This document shows positions 54,628-62,959 of a stretch of 64,000 nt of DNA, piece by piece. Every line of letters begins with the position of its first letter. The stretch's first letter is position 1. Made by a program: the position numbers and the translations under genes. A model generated the notes under the pieces. That model saw only the letters and a list, made by a program, of their open reading frames with translations, did no database searches and was not told the origin of the DNA. Source of the stretch: SHLQ01 sp033344795 (GTDB taxonomy: Bacteria; Actinomycetota; Acidimicrobiia; Acidimicrobiales; SHLQ01); the NCBI GenBank assembly GCA_033344795.1, contig JAWPMS010000001.1, positions 744,001-808,000 on the forward strand, read 5' to 3'.

Positions 54628-55311
54628 ATGGAACCAATCAACCTCTCCGATGTTGTTGCGTCGACGGCAACGCTGATCAATCTCGTGTCCCCGGTCGATG
54701 ATGAGCTGAGATCACAACCGAGCCTTCTCCCGAACTGGTCAAGCGGTCACGTGCTCGCACACATTGCTTTGAACGCAGAAGCTTTCGTTCGCGTCGCTGT
54801 CTCTCGCCGCGAGGGTCACCTTGGTGTGATGTATCCACACGGCTCTGATGGCCGAAACGCTGACATCGCCGAGCTCGCGTCCATGCCTGCGGAAGCAATC
54901 CTCGACAGACTGCGTGCGTCGGCTGTGGCGTTCGAAGACGCATGGTCCCAACCAGTGCCCGAAGGGCCATGCGCTCCTGCGCCTGGCGGACCGGAGTTTT
55001 CTTCCTCGACCGTTCTTCTCCGCCGCCTCCGAGAGGTCGTGGCACACGGTGTCGACATCGGTCACGATCTCATGACCCCGAGCGATTGGTCAGATCGGTA
55101 CGTTGAGGCTGACCTGCCACTGCAGTGGGAGGCGGTTTCGTCTCGGCTCCCCGAGGGTACCGGTGTGGCGATAACGGATGAGCTGAACGACAGCTGGACG
55201 GCCGGCGCGGGCGAGGCCAAGCCGATCGCCGCCTCACGTCGAGAGACTCTGGCATGGGTGCTCGATCGAGGCACGATCGCTGGCCTGCCGAGCCTCAGCT
55301 CGTGGGGGTGA
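54628..55311 (+). CDS. Mycothiol-dependent maleylpyruvate isomerase-like (MDMPI) protein
   Basis: About 227 residues from ATG 54628, 20 bp after the hydroxylase stop. DinB-like four-helix fold: WSSGHVLAHIALNAEAF near the N-terminus and RLREVVAHGVDIGHDLMTP with the second metal His, as in MDMPI enzymes that use mycothiol. Its place after the molybdenum hydroxylase suggests a shared aromatic or heterocycle route. Substrate unknown. Confidence 0.82.
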   Translation: MEPINLSDVVASTATLINLVSPVDDELRSQPSLLPNWSSGHVLAHIALNAEAFVRVAVSRREGHLGVMYPHGSDGRNADIAELASMPAEAILDRLRASAVAFEDAWSQPVPEGPCAPAPGGPEFSSSTVLLRRLREVVAHGVDIGHDLMTPSDWSDRYVEADLPLQWEAVSSRLPEGTGVAITDELNDSWTAGAGEAKPIAASRRETLAWVLDRGTIAGLPSLSSWG

Positions 55312-55325
55312 CTCGGTCGCAGTGA

Positions 55326-58300
55326 CTACGGGAGTTCGCAGAGGAACGCGTTATCGAATACGACGGGTCCAACATCGACGTTGCAGGTATCGGTACCACC
55401 CTGACCTGAGACCTGATCGATATCGCCGTCGCCCACGCTATTGATCGTGTCATTGTCGGCGCCGCCCAAGATGATGTCGAGACCAGCGCCACCCGTGAGA
55501 ATGTCGTCACCGTTGACGCCGTAAATCTCATCGTTGCCGTCACCGCCGTCAATGGTGTCGGCGCCAGCGTTGCCCGAAATCAGGTCACCCTCACTGCCAC
55601 CGTTGAGGATGTCGGCACCATTCCCACCCAAGATCAAATCGACACCGCCGTCACCGTTGATCGTGTCCGCACCATCAACGCCGAACAGGTCATCGTCACC
55701 GCCACCACCATTGATCGTGTCGTTGTCCTCGTTACCCGAAATCAAATCACGATCAGCGCCACCATCGATGATGTCGTTACCCCTACCGCCCAAGATGATG
55801 TCCAATCCTGGCCCACCATTGATCGTGTCGCCCTCAGTGCTGCCATACAGCGTGTCATTGTCAGCGTCACCATTGATCGTGTCAGCGCCGGCGTTCCCCG
55901 AGATCAAATCATCACCATCGCCACCATTAATGATGTCGTCGTTCACACCACCAAGGATGGTGTCAGCACCGCCGTCACCATTGATCGTGTCGGCCCCAGC
56001 TACGCCATACAAGGTGTCGTTGTCGGCACCGCCGTTCAACGTGTCATCACCGTCATTGCCCGCCAACGTGTCCTCACCGGCGTCGCCGTTGAGAACATCC
56101 GCGCCACCGTTGCCCTGGAGGATGTCGTTACCAGCGCCACCCAGGATGGTGTCGTTGTCGGCACCGCCAAAGATGGTGTCGTCGCCACCCATGCCACAGA
56201 TGGTGTCATTGCCGCCCAAACCAGCAATCGAGTCAGCGAGAGGCGTACCCAAGATCACATCGTCACCGGCGGTTGCGGTCGCGCCAGGAGTGACGTTCAG
56301 ATCGATCGTCACCGGCAACTCGTTGCACATCGCCGAGTTGCAGGTTCCGACGACCGCGTGGAAGGCGGTCAGCGTCGTATCTGTGTCCGGCACCGTGAGC
56401 TGATGTTCGATCGCACCCCCATCGCTCCAGCGATCGAATGCGAGCAGTGTTCCTCCAACACAGATCTCGGCTTCGACGCTCACGATGTGATTCGCACCCA
56501 CGACCCCGATCAAGCCGAACGGCACCTGTCGCGGTACACCATCGAGTTGGAACTCCGCGGCGATACCGCCATCGCTCGCAAATGTGAGCAGCGATGTCCT
56601 TGGGCGGAGCTCGACGGTGTCGACCGAAACGAGATCATCGCGGTCGGTCACCGTGACCGTCGCCCGGATTCGCACGTTTGGAGACATGAGAGCGCCGTCG
56701 CTGGGTACGACGACCTCCACCGTTGCACCGGAAGCGGTGATTGGTAGCGCTGACGTCGACCCATTGTCGACCAGCTCGACGCTCCACGCGAAGTTTCTCG
56801 GCCTCAAGCGCCTGTCATCGGTAGCCTCAGCGACTATCGAGAGCGTTTCACCCGCCGCGAACATGTCGATAGCCGGATTGGTCGTGATGGTGACCTCCGG
56901 AGGCTCCTCCGAAGTGAGGGTGATTCGAGACGCTGCGATCGCTGAGCCGTCACTAACGTCGACGTCAAATCCGTCGACCTCGAACGAGCCGAGATCATTC
57001 GCAACGTAGACGAGCTCCGAGATCTGCCCAGTCGAGTCGGGATTCACGTGCGGGTCAGCTGGTGTGATCGGACTTCCCAGCCCAGCCACGTCAGCTCGAA
57101 ACAACGTACCAACGGCCGGGAAAGTGGTCACCGTGAACAAGAGGTCATCACCGTTCTCGTCGGTCGCTGACAGATCGATTGTGTGCTGCGCTGATTCGAC
57201 TTGGATTGTCCGATCGACGATTGAGGGAGGGTCATTGGGTAAGAGCTGTCCCGTCGACTTCGCACTCAAGTCAGCTCGGACGGCCTCCACCTGACCCGAC
57301 CACGGTGCGCTGTGAACCAGGTTCGACCACTGATTCGGATCGGTGGCCAAGTCATACAACTCCTGTCGATCATCGACAAAAGCACTCTCACCGGTGTTCG
57401 CTTTCACGAACCACCAGTTCTCGTCGTACACGGCGGTCTCGATGCCTAGATCGGCCGTTGGTCTGTGAAGTTGGGCAGACCCCTCCCATGGCCACGGTGA
57501 GGTCGAGTCCTCCATGAGTGGAGTGAGGCTTCGACCATCTCGAGGAAAGTCGGTGGGCATTGTGAGTCCGGCGAGCTCCACGAGCGTCGGCATGAGGTCT
57601 ACAGAATTCACCGGCGCGTCGACGACTTGAGCAGCGTGGTGCGGGCTGGAGATCAGCATCGGAATCAACACGGATTCACGCCACATGGTCGTCTTTCCAT
57701 GCGTCTCCTTTTCGCCGAGGTGATATCCGTGATCGCTCCACAGAACGACGGTCGTGTTATCGCGGAGGCCGCTTGCATCGAGCGCAGCCATGACCTCCCC
57801 TACCTTTTCGTCAACGAACGAAATCGAGGCGAGATAGGCCTGTAGCAAGCCTCGCCACTCCGTAGGGTTCGAGAAGACGTCCTGCTCCCAACGAATGCTG
57901 CTCGTGCCCTCGAAGCGAGTGGTATCGGCCAGGTCATCGGCGAGGACGTCAGGCAGCACGAGCGGCTCGCCTGTTAGCTGCTCGTCGTACATGTCAAGAA
58001 AGCGCTGGGGCGGATACAGCGGGTTGTGCGGAAGGTAAAAACCAACGCCCATGAAGAACGGCGTCCCTGCGGTCGCGTTGCCAATCGCCTCTACCGCATC
58101 CGCGGCGACACGGTGGTCTCTCGTGTCCGCTTCAGACAGTGCGCCGAGCTGGCCATTGATCTGAATGTCCTCGATCGCTCCCCAATCGTGTGCAGTTGCT
58201 TGGTAGAGCGCGTCGAGGCCGTTCAAGGGAGCATTTTCGGGCGCCGCCGGGTGCATCGCGGGGTAGCCGAGCACGAGGTCTGCCCCCGCGTGTTCGCGAC

Positions 58301-58823
58301 GCTCGACAAGGGTCTGTTCATGAGAGTGATGGATTTTGCCCAGTAGAGATACGTCATAACCCTGGTCGTTGAAATGCCCATACATGGTGCGGATATCACC
58401 GATACCGGGGCCATAGTTCTCGTAGGCGGTCGAGTCGACTCTGTCGAACTCGTCACGCCACGCAATCTCGGATGGATCGTTCGACAAGATGCCCGTAGAA
58501 GCTGGGCGTAGACCAAGCGCCACGCTGGTCCGTGCCGGGTTGCACCACGGCGCATCCGTCGATGCGTTTCTGAAACTGGTGCTTTGCGCAGCAAGAGCAT
58601 CGATGTTTGGCGTCTGAGCTTGCGGGTGGCCCCCGAGATAGCCAAACCAATCGTTGGAATCGTCGATCATGATCATCAGGACGTTCTCGGCCATCTGAGG
58701 GCCCTGGGCATCGGCACGGCTGTCCATCAGCGGTGCCACCCCCACGGTCATGGCCCCAACGAGAAGCACAAGAAGGGCGAGCGCGCAGGATTTGGTAGCT
58801 CGCTGAGTTCTCACTCTGACCAT
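55326..58823 (-). CDS. Secreted sulfatase with C-terminal RTX repeats
   Basis: 1165 residues. Signal peptide about 1-40. Sulfatase domain (about 45-510): metal-binding NVLMIMIDDSND, the formylglycine site CNPAR (CxPxR, Cys about residue 94) and WSDHGYHLGEKETHGKTTMW. Next come Ig/cadherin-like modules (about 540-870). The last third is about 31 nonapeptide RTX repeats (GGxGxDxLx type) ending in a tail with CNVDVGPVVFDNAFLCELP. It should cleave sulfate esters outside the cell, with calcium-dependent folding or attachment. Needs a formylglycine-generating enzyme encoded elsewhere. RBS GGGGGA is upstream of the ATG. Confidence 0.88.
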   Translation of the reverse strand: MVRVRTQRATKSCALALLVLLVGAMTVGVAPLMDSRADAQGPQMAENVLMIMIDDSNDWFGYLGGHPQAQTPNIDALAAQSTSFRNASTDAPWCNPARTSVALGLRPASTGILSNDPSEIAWRDEFDRVDSTAYENYGPGIGDIRTMYGHFNDQGYDVSLLGKIHHSHEQTLVERREHAGADLVLGYPAMHPAAPENAPLNGLDALYQATAHDWGAIEDIQINGQLGALSEADTRDHRVAADAVEAIGNATAGTPFFMGVGFYLPHNPLYPPQRFLDMYDEQLTGEPLVLPDVLADDLADTTRFEGTSSIRWEQDVFSNPTEWRGLLQAYLASISFVDEKVGEVMAALDASGLRDNTTVVLWSDHGYHLGEKETHGKTTMWRESVLIPMLISSPHHAAQVVDAPVNSVDLMPTLVELAGLTMPTDFPRDGRSLTPLMEDSTSPWPWEGSAQLHRPTADLGIETAVYDENWWFVKANTGESAFVDDRQELYDLATDPNQWSNLVHSAPWSGQVEAVRADLSAKSTGQLLPNDPPSIVDRTIQVESAQHTIDLSATDENGDDLLFTVTTFPAVGTLFRADVAGLGSPITPADPHVNPDSTGQISELVYVANDLGSFEVDGFDVDVSDGSAIAASRITLTSEEPPEVTITTNPAIDMFAAGETLSIVAEATDDRRLRPRNFAWSVELVDNGSTSALPITASGATVEVVVPSDGALMSPNVRIRATVTVTDRDDLVSVDTVELRPRTSLLTFASDGGIAAEFQLDGVPRQVPFGLIGVVGANHIVSVEAEICVGGTLLAFDRWSDGGAIEHQLTVPDTDTTLTAFHAVVGTCNSAMCNELPVTIDLNVTPGATATAGDDVILGTPLADSIAGLGGNDTICGMGGDDTIFGGADNDTILGGAGNDILQGNGGADVLNGDAGEDTLAGNDGDDTLNGGADNDTLYGVAGADTINGDGGADTILGGVNDDIINGGDGDDLISGNAGADTINGDADNDTLYGSTEGDTINGGPGLDIILGGRGNDIIDGGADRDLISGNEDNDTINGGGGDDDLFGVDGADTINGDGGVDLILGGNGADILNGGSEGDLISGNAGADTIDGGDGNDEIYGVNGDDILTGGAGLDIILGGADNDTINSVGDGDIDQVSGQGGTDTCNVDVGPVVFDNAFLCELP
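55430..56275 (-). repeat. RTX nonapeptide array of the sulfatase
   Basis: About 31 units of nine residues with consensus GxDTIxGGx, running from GDDVILGTP to DNDTINSVG. In DNA this is a degenerate 27-bp tandem repeat that also produces long false plus-strand frames. Confidence 0.85.
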
Positions 58824-58921
58824 CCTCAGTCCCCCACCGTTGCGTCTCCGCCACTTATTGCGTTGTGATCAAGTATTACTAGCCACCATGAGTGACGAAC
58901 AAGTTTTGGGGGCGAGCGGTG

Positions 58922-61900
58922 TTAGGGGAGTTCGCATTGGAAGACGGCGTCGATGACGCCTGGTCCGGTGTCTGCGTTGCAGGTATCCACGCCTGCGTTG
59001 CCCGATACCTGGTCGACTTCACCATCGATGGCCTCGATGAGGTCGTCATTGGGGCCACCCAAGATGATGTCCAAACCGGCACCACCAGTGAGAGTGTCAT
59101 TACCGGTGACCCCGAACAGGTCATCGTTACCGGCACCACCATCGATGGTGTCGTTGTCCTCGTTACCCGAGATCAAGTCACGATCATCACCACCATTGAG
59201 CTCATCATCACCCGTGCCACCCAAGATGATGTCCAACCCAGGCCCACCATTGATCGTGTCGCCCTCAGTGCTGCCATACAGGGTGTCATTGTCGCCGTCA
59301 CCATTGATCGTGTCAGCGCCGGCGTTTCCCGAGATCAAATCATCACCATCGCCACCATTGATGATGTCATCGTCAAGACCACCAAGAATCGTGTCAGCAC
59401 CGCCGTCACCATTGATCGTGTCGACCCCAGCAACCCCGTAGAGGGTGTCGTTGTCCGGGCCACCATTGAGCGTGTCATCACCATCGTTACCCGACAACGT
59501 GTCCTCACCGGCATCACCATCGAGAACATCAACACCACCATTGCCCTGAATGATGTCATCACCAGCCCCACCACGAATCGTGTCTGCGTCCGGACCCCCA
59601 TAAATGGTGTCCGCACCATCACCACCAAGAATCGTGTCATCCCCACCATTGCCAGCAATCGTGTCATCACCACCCAGACCACAAATCGTGTCACCACCAC
59701 CCAACCCCGAAATCACATCCGCACCAGGCGTACCCAAGATCACATCCGCACCACCCGTCGCAACCGCACCCGGAGTCACATTCAAATCGATCGTCGGCGT
59801 CAAACCATTGCACTCACTCGGAACCACAAAGACGTTTTCAGCACCGGGCGTACCGCCCGCAGCACCCGACGTACCCGAGGCTTGCCACGAGCCGGGCAGG
59901 TTGTTGTCAAGCGTCGGGTCGGTCAACTCGAGCGACGGTCCGCCACCATTGGGGGTTGTCGGCCACGGCGCAACGCTGCCGTAGTCAATGTCGTCGACGA
60001 CGACGGCGGCGGCGGTCACCAGATCGAGACCTTCCCCTCCGTTGTTCAGAGTCTGGCCAGCCACCCACTCGATCGCGGCAACACCTGGGTACAGCGTCTG
60101 AAAGACGGCGAGATTCGCGGTTGCGACAAGGTAGCCATCGGCGTCGATCTCTGTCCCCGGCGGGAACGTGATCATCCCGTCGAGGTCGTAGCCCTCAACG
60201 TTGACGACGCCGGGCTCGAGGCTCCGAATCTCGACGAACTCGACGCCACCAGCCGCCGGGTTGTAGTGCACCTCATTGATGACCAGCGCCGGCAGTACCG
60301 GAGGAACCGACGGGACGGTGTCATTGAGTGCGCCTGGCGTTCCAGGGCCATCTGAGATGCCCCACGATGAGGCAACCGCGTTGTCGAGCGCTGGGTCGGT
60401 CAACGACAGCGTCACCGTTCCCGCGTTTGGTTCGGTTGGCCATGGCGGGATGTTCGAGTAGTCGACAGAATCGACAACCGTGCCACTGGCAGTGCTGAGC
60501 TCGAGCAACTCACCGCCGCCCCGGAGACCTCCGTCGTACTGCACGAGGACCACGTTCGGCGCCGATGGATACTCGGCCTGATATGCCGGGATGTTGTCGG
60601 TCAGAATGAGGTAGTCGCCCGGCAACATGACGGTGCCGCCCGGCAACGTCGCACCCGCATTGTCGATGGTCCACCCGGAGAGATCGACGCTTTGCGACGT
60701 CGGGTTGTGCAGCTCGAGAAACTCGGGTCCGGACGCTGGGCTGTGCGTCAACTCGTTGATGACGATTCCTGATCCAGCGCCCTGGCTCGCTGGAAGCCGA
60801 CTGTCGTTCAGGAAGAAGCCTCTCCGCAGATCGATTTCCGTGTTGATCTGAGCCGGAGTCCGATAGGCAGACTCATTCCACTCCTGTCCGTCTCTGACGA
60901 TTTCTGCAGAACTGACGAGGGGGGCGTACGCATCGAACAGTCCCTCGAGTTCACCGTCGGCCATTGGACTGTCGATCAGCGTCCTCATGCGACGCCACAC
61001 CATCTCGTTGAACTCGGGCACGGCGTCGATGGCCTTCCAGAGGGGGTTGTTTCGACAGCTGACTTCGAGGGCCCCGTAGCCGCAGGGTGTATTGCCATTG
61101 GAGAACGTGTTCGTCAGATCCCAGGGATACAGCTGCCACAGATCGGTGCCCAGCGTGTCCTGATGCAGGTAGAAGTTCTGATTCGCCGTATCGAAGTTGC
61201 CGATGAGGTTTGTGACGGCAAGGAAGTTCACCGCACTCGGAATATCGAGCTCCTCGTAGAGAAAATCGGTCTTTGCAGGACCGTCTGGAAGTTTCACACC
61301 ATTGGAGAAGTCGATGACCGGCTGCTGGTTCTCGTCGTTTTGTTTCTTCTCGAAGCCGGTCGCCGGATCCGCGAACCCCGGAATGACTGCCTTGTAGAAG
61401 TCACCGGTGATCCCCGCAGCATCGCGCCAAGCTCCATCGAGCTTCTCCGAGAAACGGAAGATCCCGTAGAACTCGCCATTGCGTTGCACGCGAACGTGTT
61501 GGGAAGAAACTTCTGGGAATCCCGCGCCATAGAACAGGTTCCATGAGCTCGACGTACGGCCATACGTCCAGCCTCGTTCCGCGCTCAAGGCGAACTCATC
61601 GATGGGATACGGCACTATGTCTGGGCGGTTCAGGTTGACGCCGCCGGCGAAGTCGAAGCTCAAGCCCTGCTTGTCGAAGTTCTCGAGCGCAAAGTTGCCA
61701 CCCCGGACCTTGACCGCCATGTTGTCATAGACCACGCCGTCGATCGCGAGGACTGAGCCCTGGATGAGTATCTTCGCCGCAAGGTCTGCCCACATCGCGT
61801 TGTAGTCGACCTCGGGAATGAACCACTCCATATTCACGAGACCTGTGGGGATCTCTGCGGGATCGTCGACCACAACGCCCTCGTAGTTTCGAGCGTCAAT

Positions 61901-62785
61901 CGATGGGTATGTGTCACCAGTCGTGGGCGCAACGATCCGATAGCGAACAAGGTCACCTGCGCTCTGGCCTGGAATGACTGCAGTGAAGACACCGTCATTT
62001 GCGGTGACGTCCTGGTTGGTCCCGTCGTCAAACATCGTGACGCTCAGTTCGCCGTCGAAGTTGATCTGATATGTCAGAACCGGGTTCGCGCCACCACCTG
62101 GAACGGTGGCGACAACAGTGATCGGTTCGCCGACGGCCGGCTCGAACGGCGTCGCGACCACACCAGAGATTGGCTCCGAGGGCGGCGTAACGGTGACGGA
62201 GTTGACCATCCCTGGTGTCGGGCCGCCAACGGAGGCGGCCCACGAGACACCGAGCGAGTTGTCGCTCGCTGAATCGATGAGCTCGGCGGAGGGCCCTGCC
62301 CCGTCGGCCGCCGTGGGCCATGGAGCGATGTCGTCGTAGGTCAGCTGATCGACGATGGCGCCGACCGAGTCTCTGAGCGTGAGCGAATCTCCACCACCCG
62401 ACAAGCCAAAGGCAGCGAACGCGATCGGCTCGACACCCCACCGGGCCATCGCGTCGTATCCGACGGGAGTGATGATCGCGTAGGAGTTCGCGGCCAGCGA
62501 TCCCGACAGCGTCAATGTGGTTCCCGCAAGTTCCGAACCAGAGTCATCCAAGGTGTATCCGGTCAGATCGATCGCCGTGGCTCCCGGGTTGTACAGCTCC
62601 AAGAACTCGGCGTCGGCATCATCGGTGATCGGAGGGTTGTAGTAGATCTCGTTGATCACGACATCGCCTTCAGCTGCACCCGCGCCAATGAAGGGAGCGA
62701 CCGCAAAGAGACTTGCCAACACCGAGATGGCGCCAAAAAACGCCAACATCTTGAAACCACGAACGCCGCCCGCGAAGTCCACCAT
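58922..62785 (-). CDS. Secreted lamin-tail / CotH-like kinase / RTX protein
   Basis: About 1287 residues from ATG 62785; GTG 62851 is an in-frame alternative. Hydrophobic signal FKMLAFFGAISVLASLFAVA. Lamin-tail domain 1 (GDVVINEIYYNPPITDDADA), then a beta domain, a CotH-type domain (about 320-660) with NLIGNFDTANQNFYLHQD and LYPWDLTNTFSNG, lamin-tail 2 (GIVINELTHSPASGPEFLEL), lamin-tail 3 (LVINEVHYNPAAGGVEFVEI) and about 26 RTX nonapeptides, with the shared tail DTCNADTGPGVIDAVFQCEL. CotH proteins are spore-coat-type kinases in other bacteria; in non-sporulating marine bacteria, lamin-tail/CotH combinations are common and of unknown role. Confidence 0.85.
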   Translation of the reverse strand: MVDFAGGVRGFKMLAFFGAISVLASLFAVAPFIGAGAAEGDVVINEIYYNPPITDDADAEFLELYNPGATAIDLTGYTLDDSGSELAGTTLTLSGSLAANSYAIITPVGYDAMARWGVEPIAFAAFGLSGGGDSLTLRDSVGAIVDQLTYDDIAPWPTAADGAGPSAELIDSASDNSLGVSWAASVGGPTPGMVNSVTVTPPSEPISGVVATPFEPAVGEPITVVATVPGGGANPVLTYQINFDGELSVTMFDDGTNQDVTANDGVFTAVIPGQSAGDLVRYRIVAPTTGDTYPSIDARNYEGVVVDDPAEIPTGLVNMEWFIPEVDYNAMWADLAAKILIQGSVLAIDGVVYDNMAVKVRGGNFALENFDKQGLSFDFAGGVNLNRPDIVPYPIDEFALSAERGWTYGRTSSSWNLFYGAGFPEVSSQHVRVQRNGEFYGIFRFSEKLDGAWRDAAGITGDFYKAVIPGFADPATGFEKKQNDENQQPVIDFSNGVKLPDGPAKTDFLYEELDIPSAVNFLAVTNLIGNFDTANQNFYLHQDTLGTDLWQLYPWDLTNTFSNGNTPCGYGALEVSCRNNPLWKAIDAVPEFNEMVWRRMRTLIDSPMADGELEGLFDAYAPLVSSAEIVRDGQEWNESAYRTPAQINTEIDLRRGFFLNDSRLPASQGAGSGIVINELTHSPASGPEFLELHNPTSQSVDLSGWTIDNAGATLPGGTVMLPGDYLILTDNIPAYQAEYPSAPNVVLVQYDGGLRGGGELLELSTASGTVVDSVDYSNIPPWPTEPNAGTVTLSLTDPALDNAVASSWGISDGPGTPGALNDTVPSVPPVLPALVINEVHYNPAAGGVEFVEIRSLEPGVVNVEGYDLDGMITFPPGTEIDADGYLVATANLAVFQTLYPGVAAIEWVAGQTLNNGGEGLDLVTAAAVVVDDIDYGSVAPWPTTPNGGGPSLELTDPTLDNNLPGSWQASGTSGAAGGTPGAENVFVVPSECNGLTPTIDLNVTPGAVATGGADVILGTPGADVISGLGGGDTICGLGGDDTIAGNGGDDTILGGDGADTIYGGPDADTIRGGAGDDIIQGNGGVDVLDGDAGEDTLSGNDGDDTLNGGPDNDTLYGVAGVDTINGDGGADTILGGLDDDIINGGDGDDLISGNAGADTINGDGDNDTLYGSTEGDTINGGPGLDIILGGTGDDELNGGDDRDLISGNEDNDTIDGGAGNDDLFGVTGNDTLTGGAGLDIILGGPNDDLIEAIDGEVDQVSGNAGVDTCNADTGPGVIDAVFQCELP
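59010..59760 (-). repeat. RTX nonapeptide array of the lamin-tail/CotH protein
   Basis: About 26 nonapeptides, from GADVILGTP to NDDLIEAID. Relative to the neighbouring truncated gene it lacks six consecutive units between NDDLFGV and DILTGG-type units, an in-frame loss of 54 residues. Confidence 0.8.
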
Positions 62786-62959
62786 CACGCCCACTTTCGG
62801 TTGCCCCAATTCAAGCCAACAACGCAGAAGACCGCGTAGCCAGCGAATCACATTTCTGTAACCTACTTTACGTGGGCCTTGCTTAAGGATTTCGCCACAG
62901 AATGCGAATCCCCTCAGCCCCAGAACTCCGAGTGATCGTCGAAGGTCAGAAGTCTGTCT

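Noticed and set aside
55534..56403. Plus-strand Pro/Ser-rich repeat frame
   Set aside because: Also a complement of the sulfatase RTX array.
58892..60355. Plus-strand open frame with repeated TIDGV/ITIVT-like units
   Set aside because: It is the complement of the RTX nonapeptide repeats; periodicity comes from the 27-bp repeat unit.
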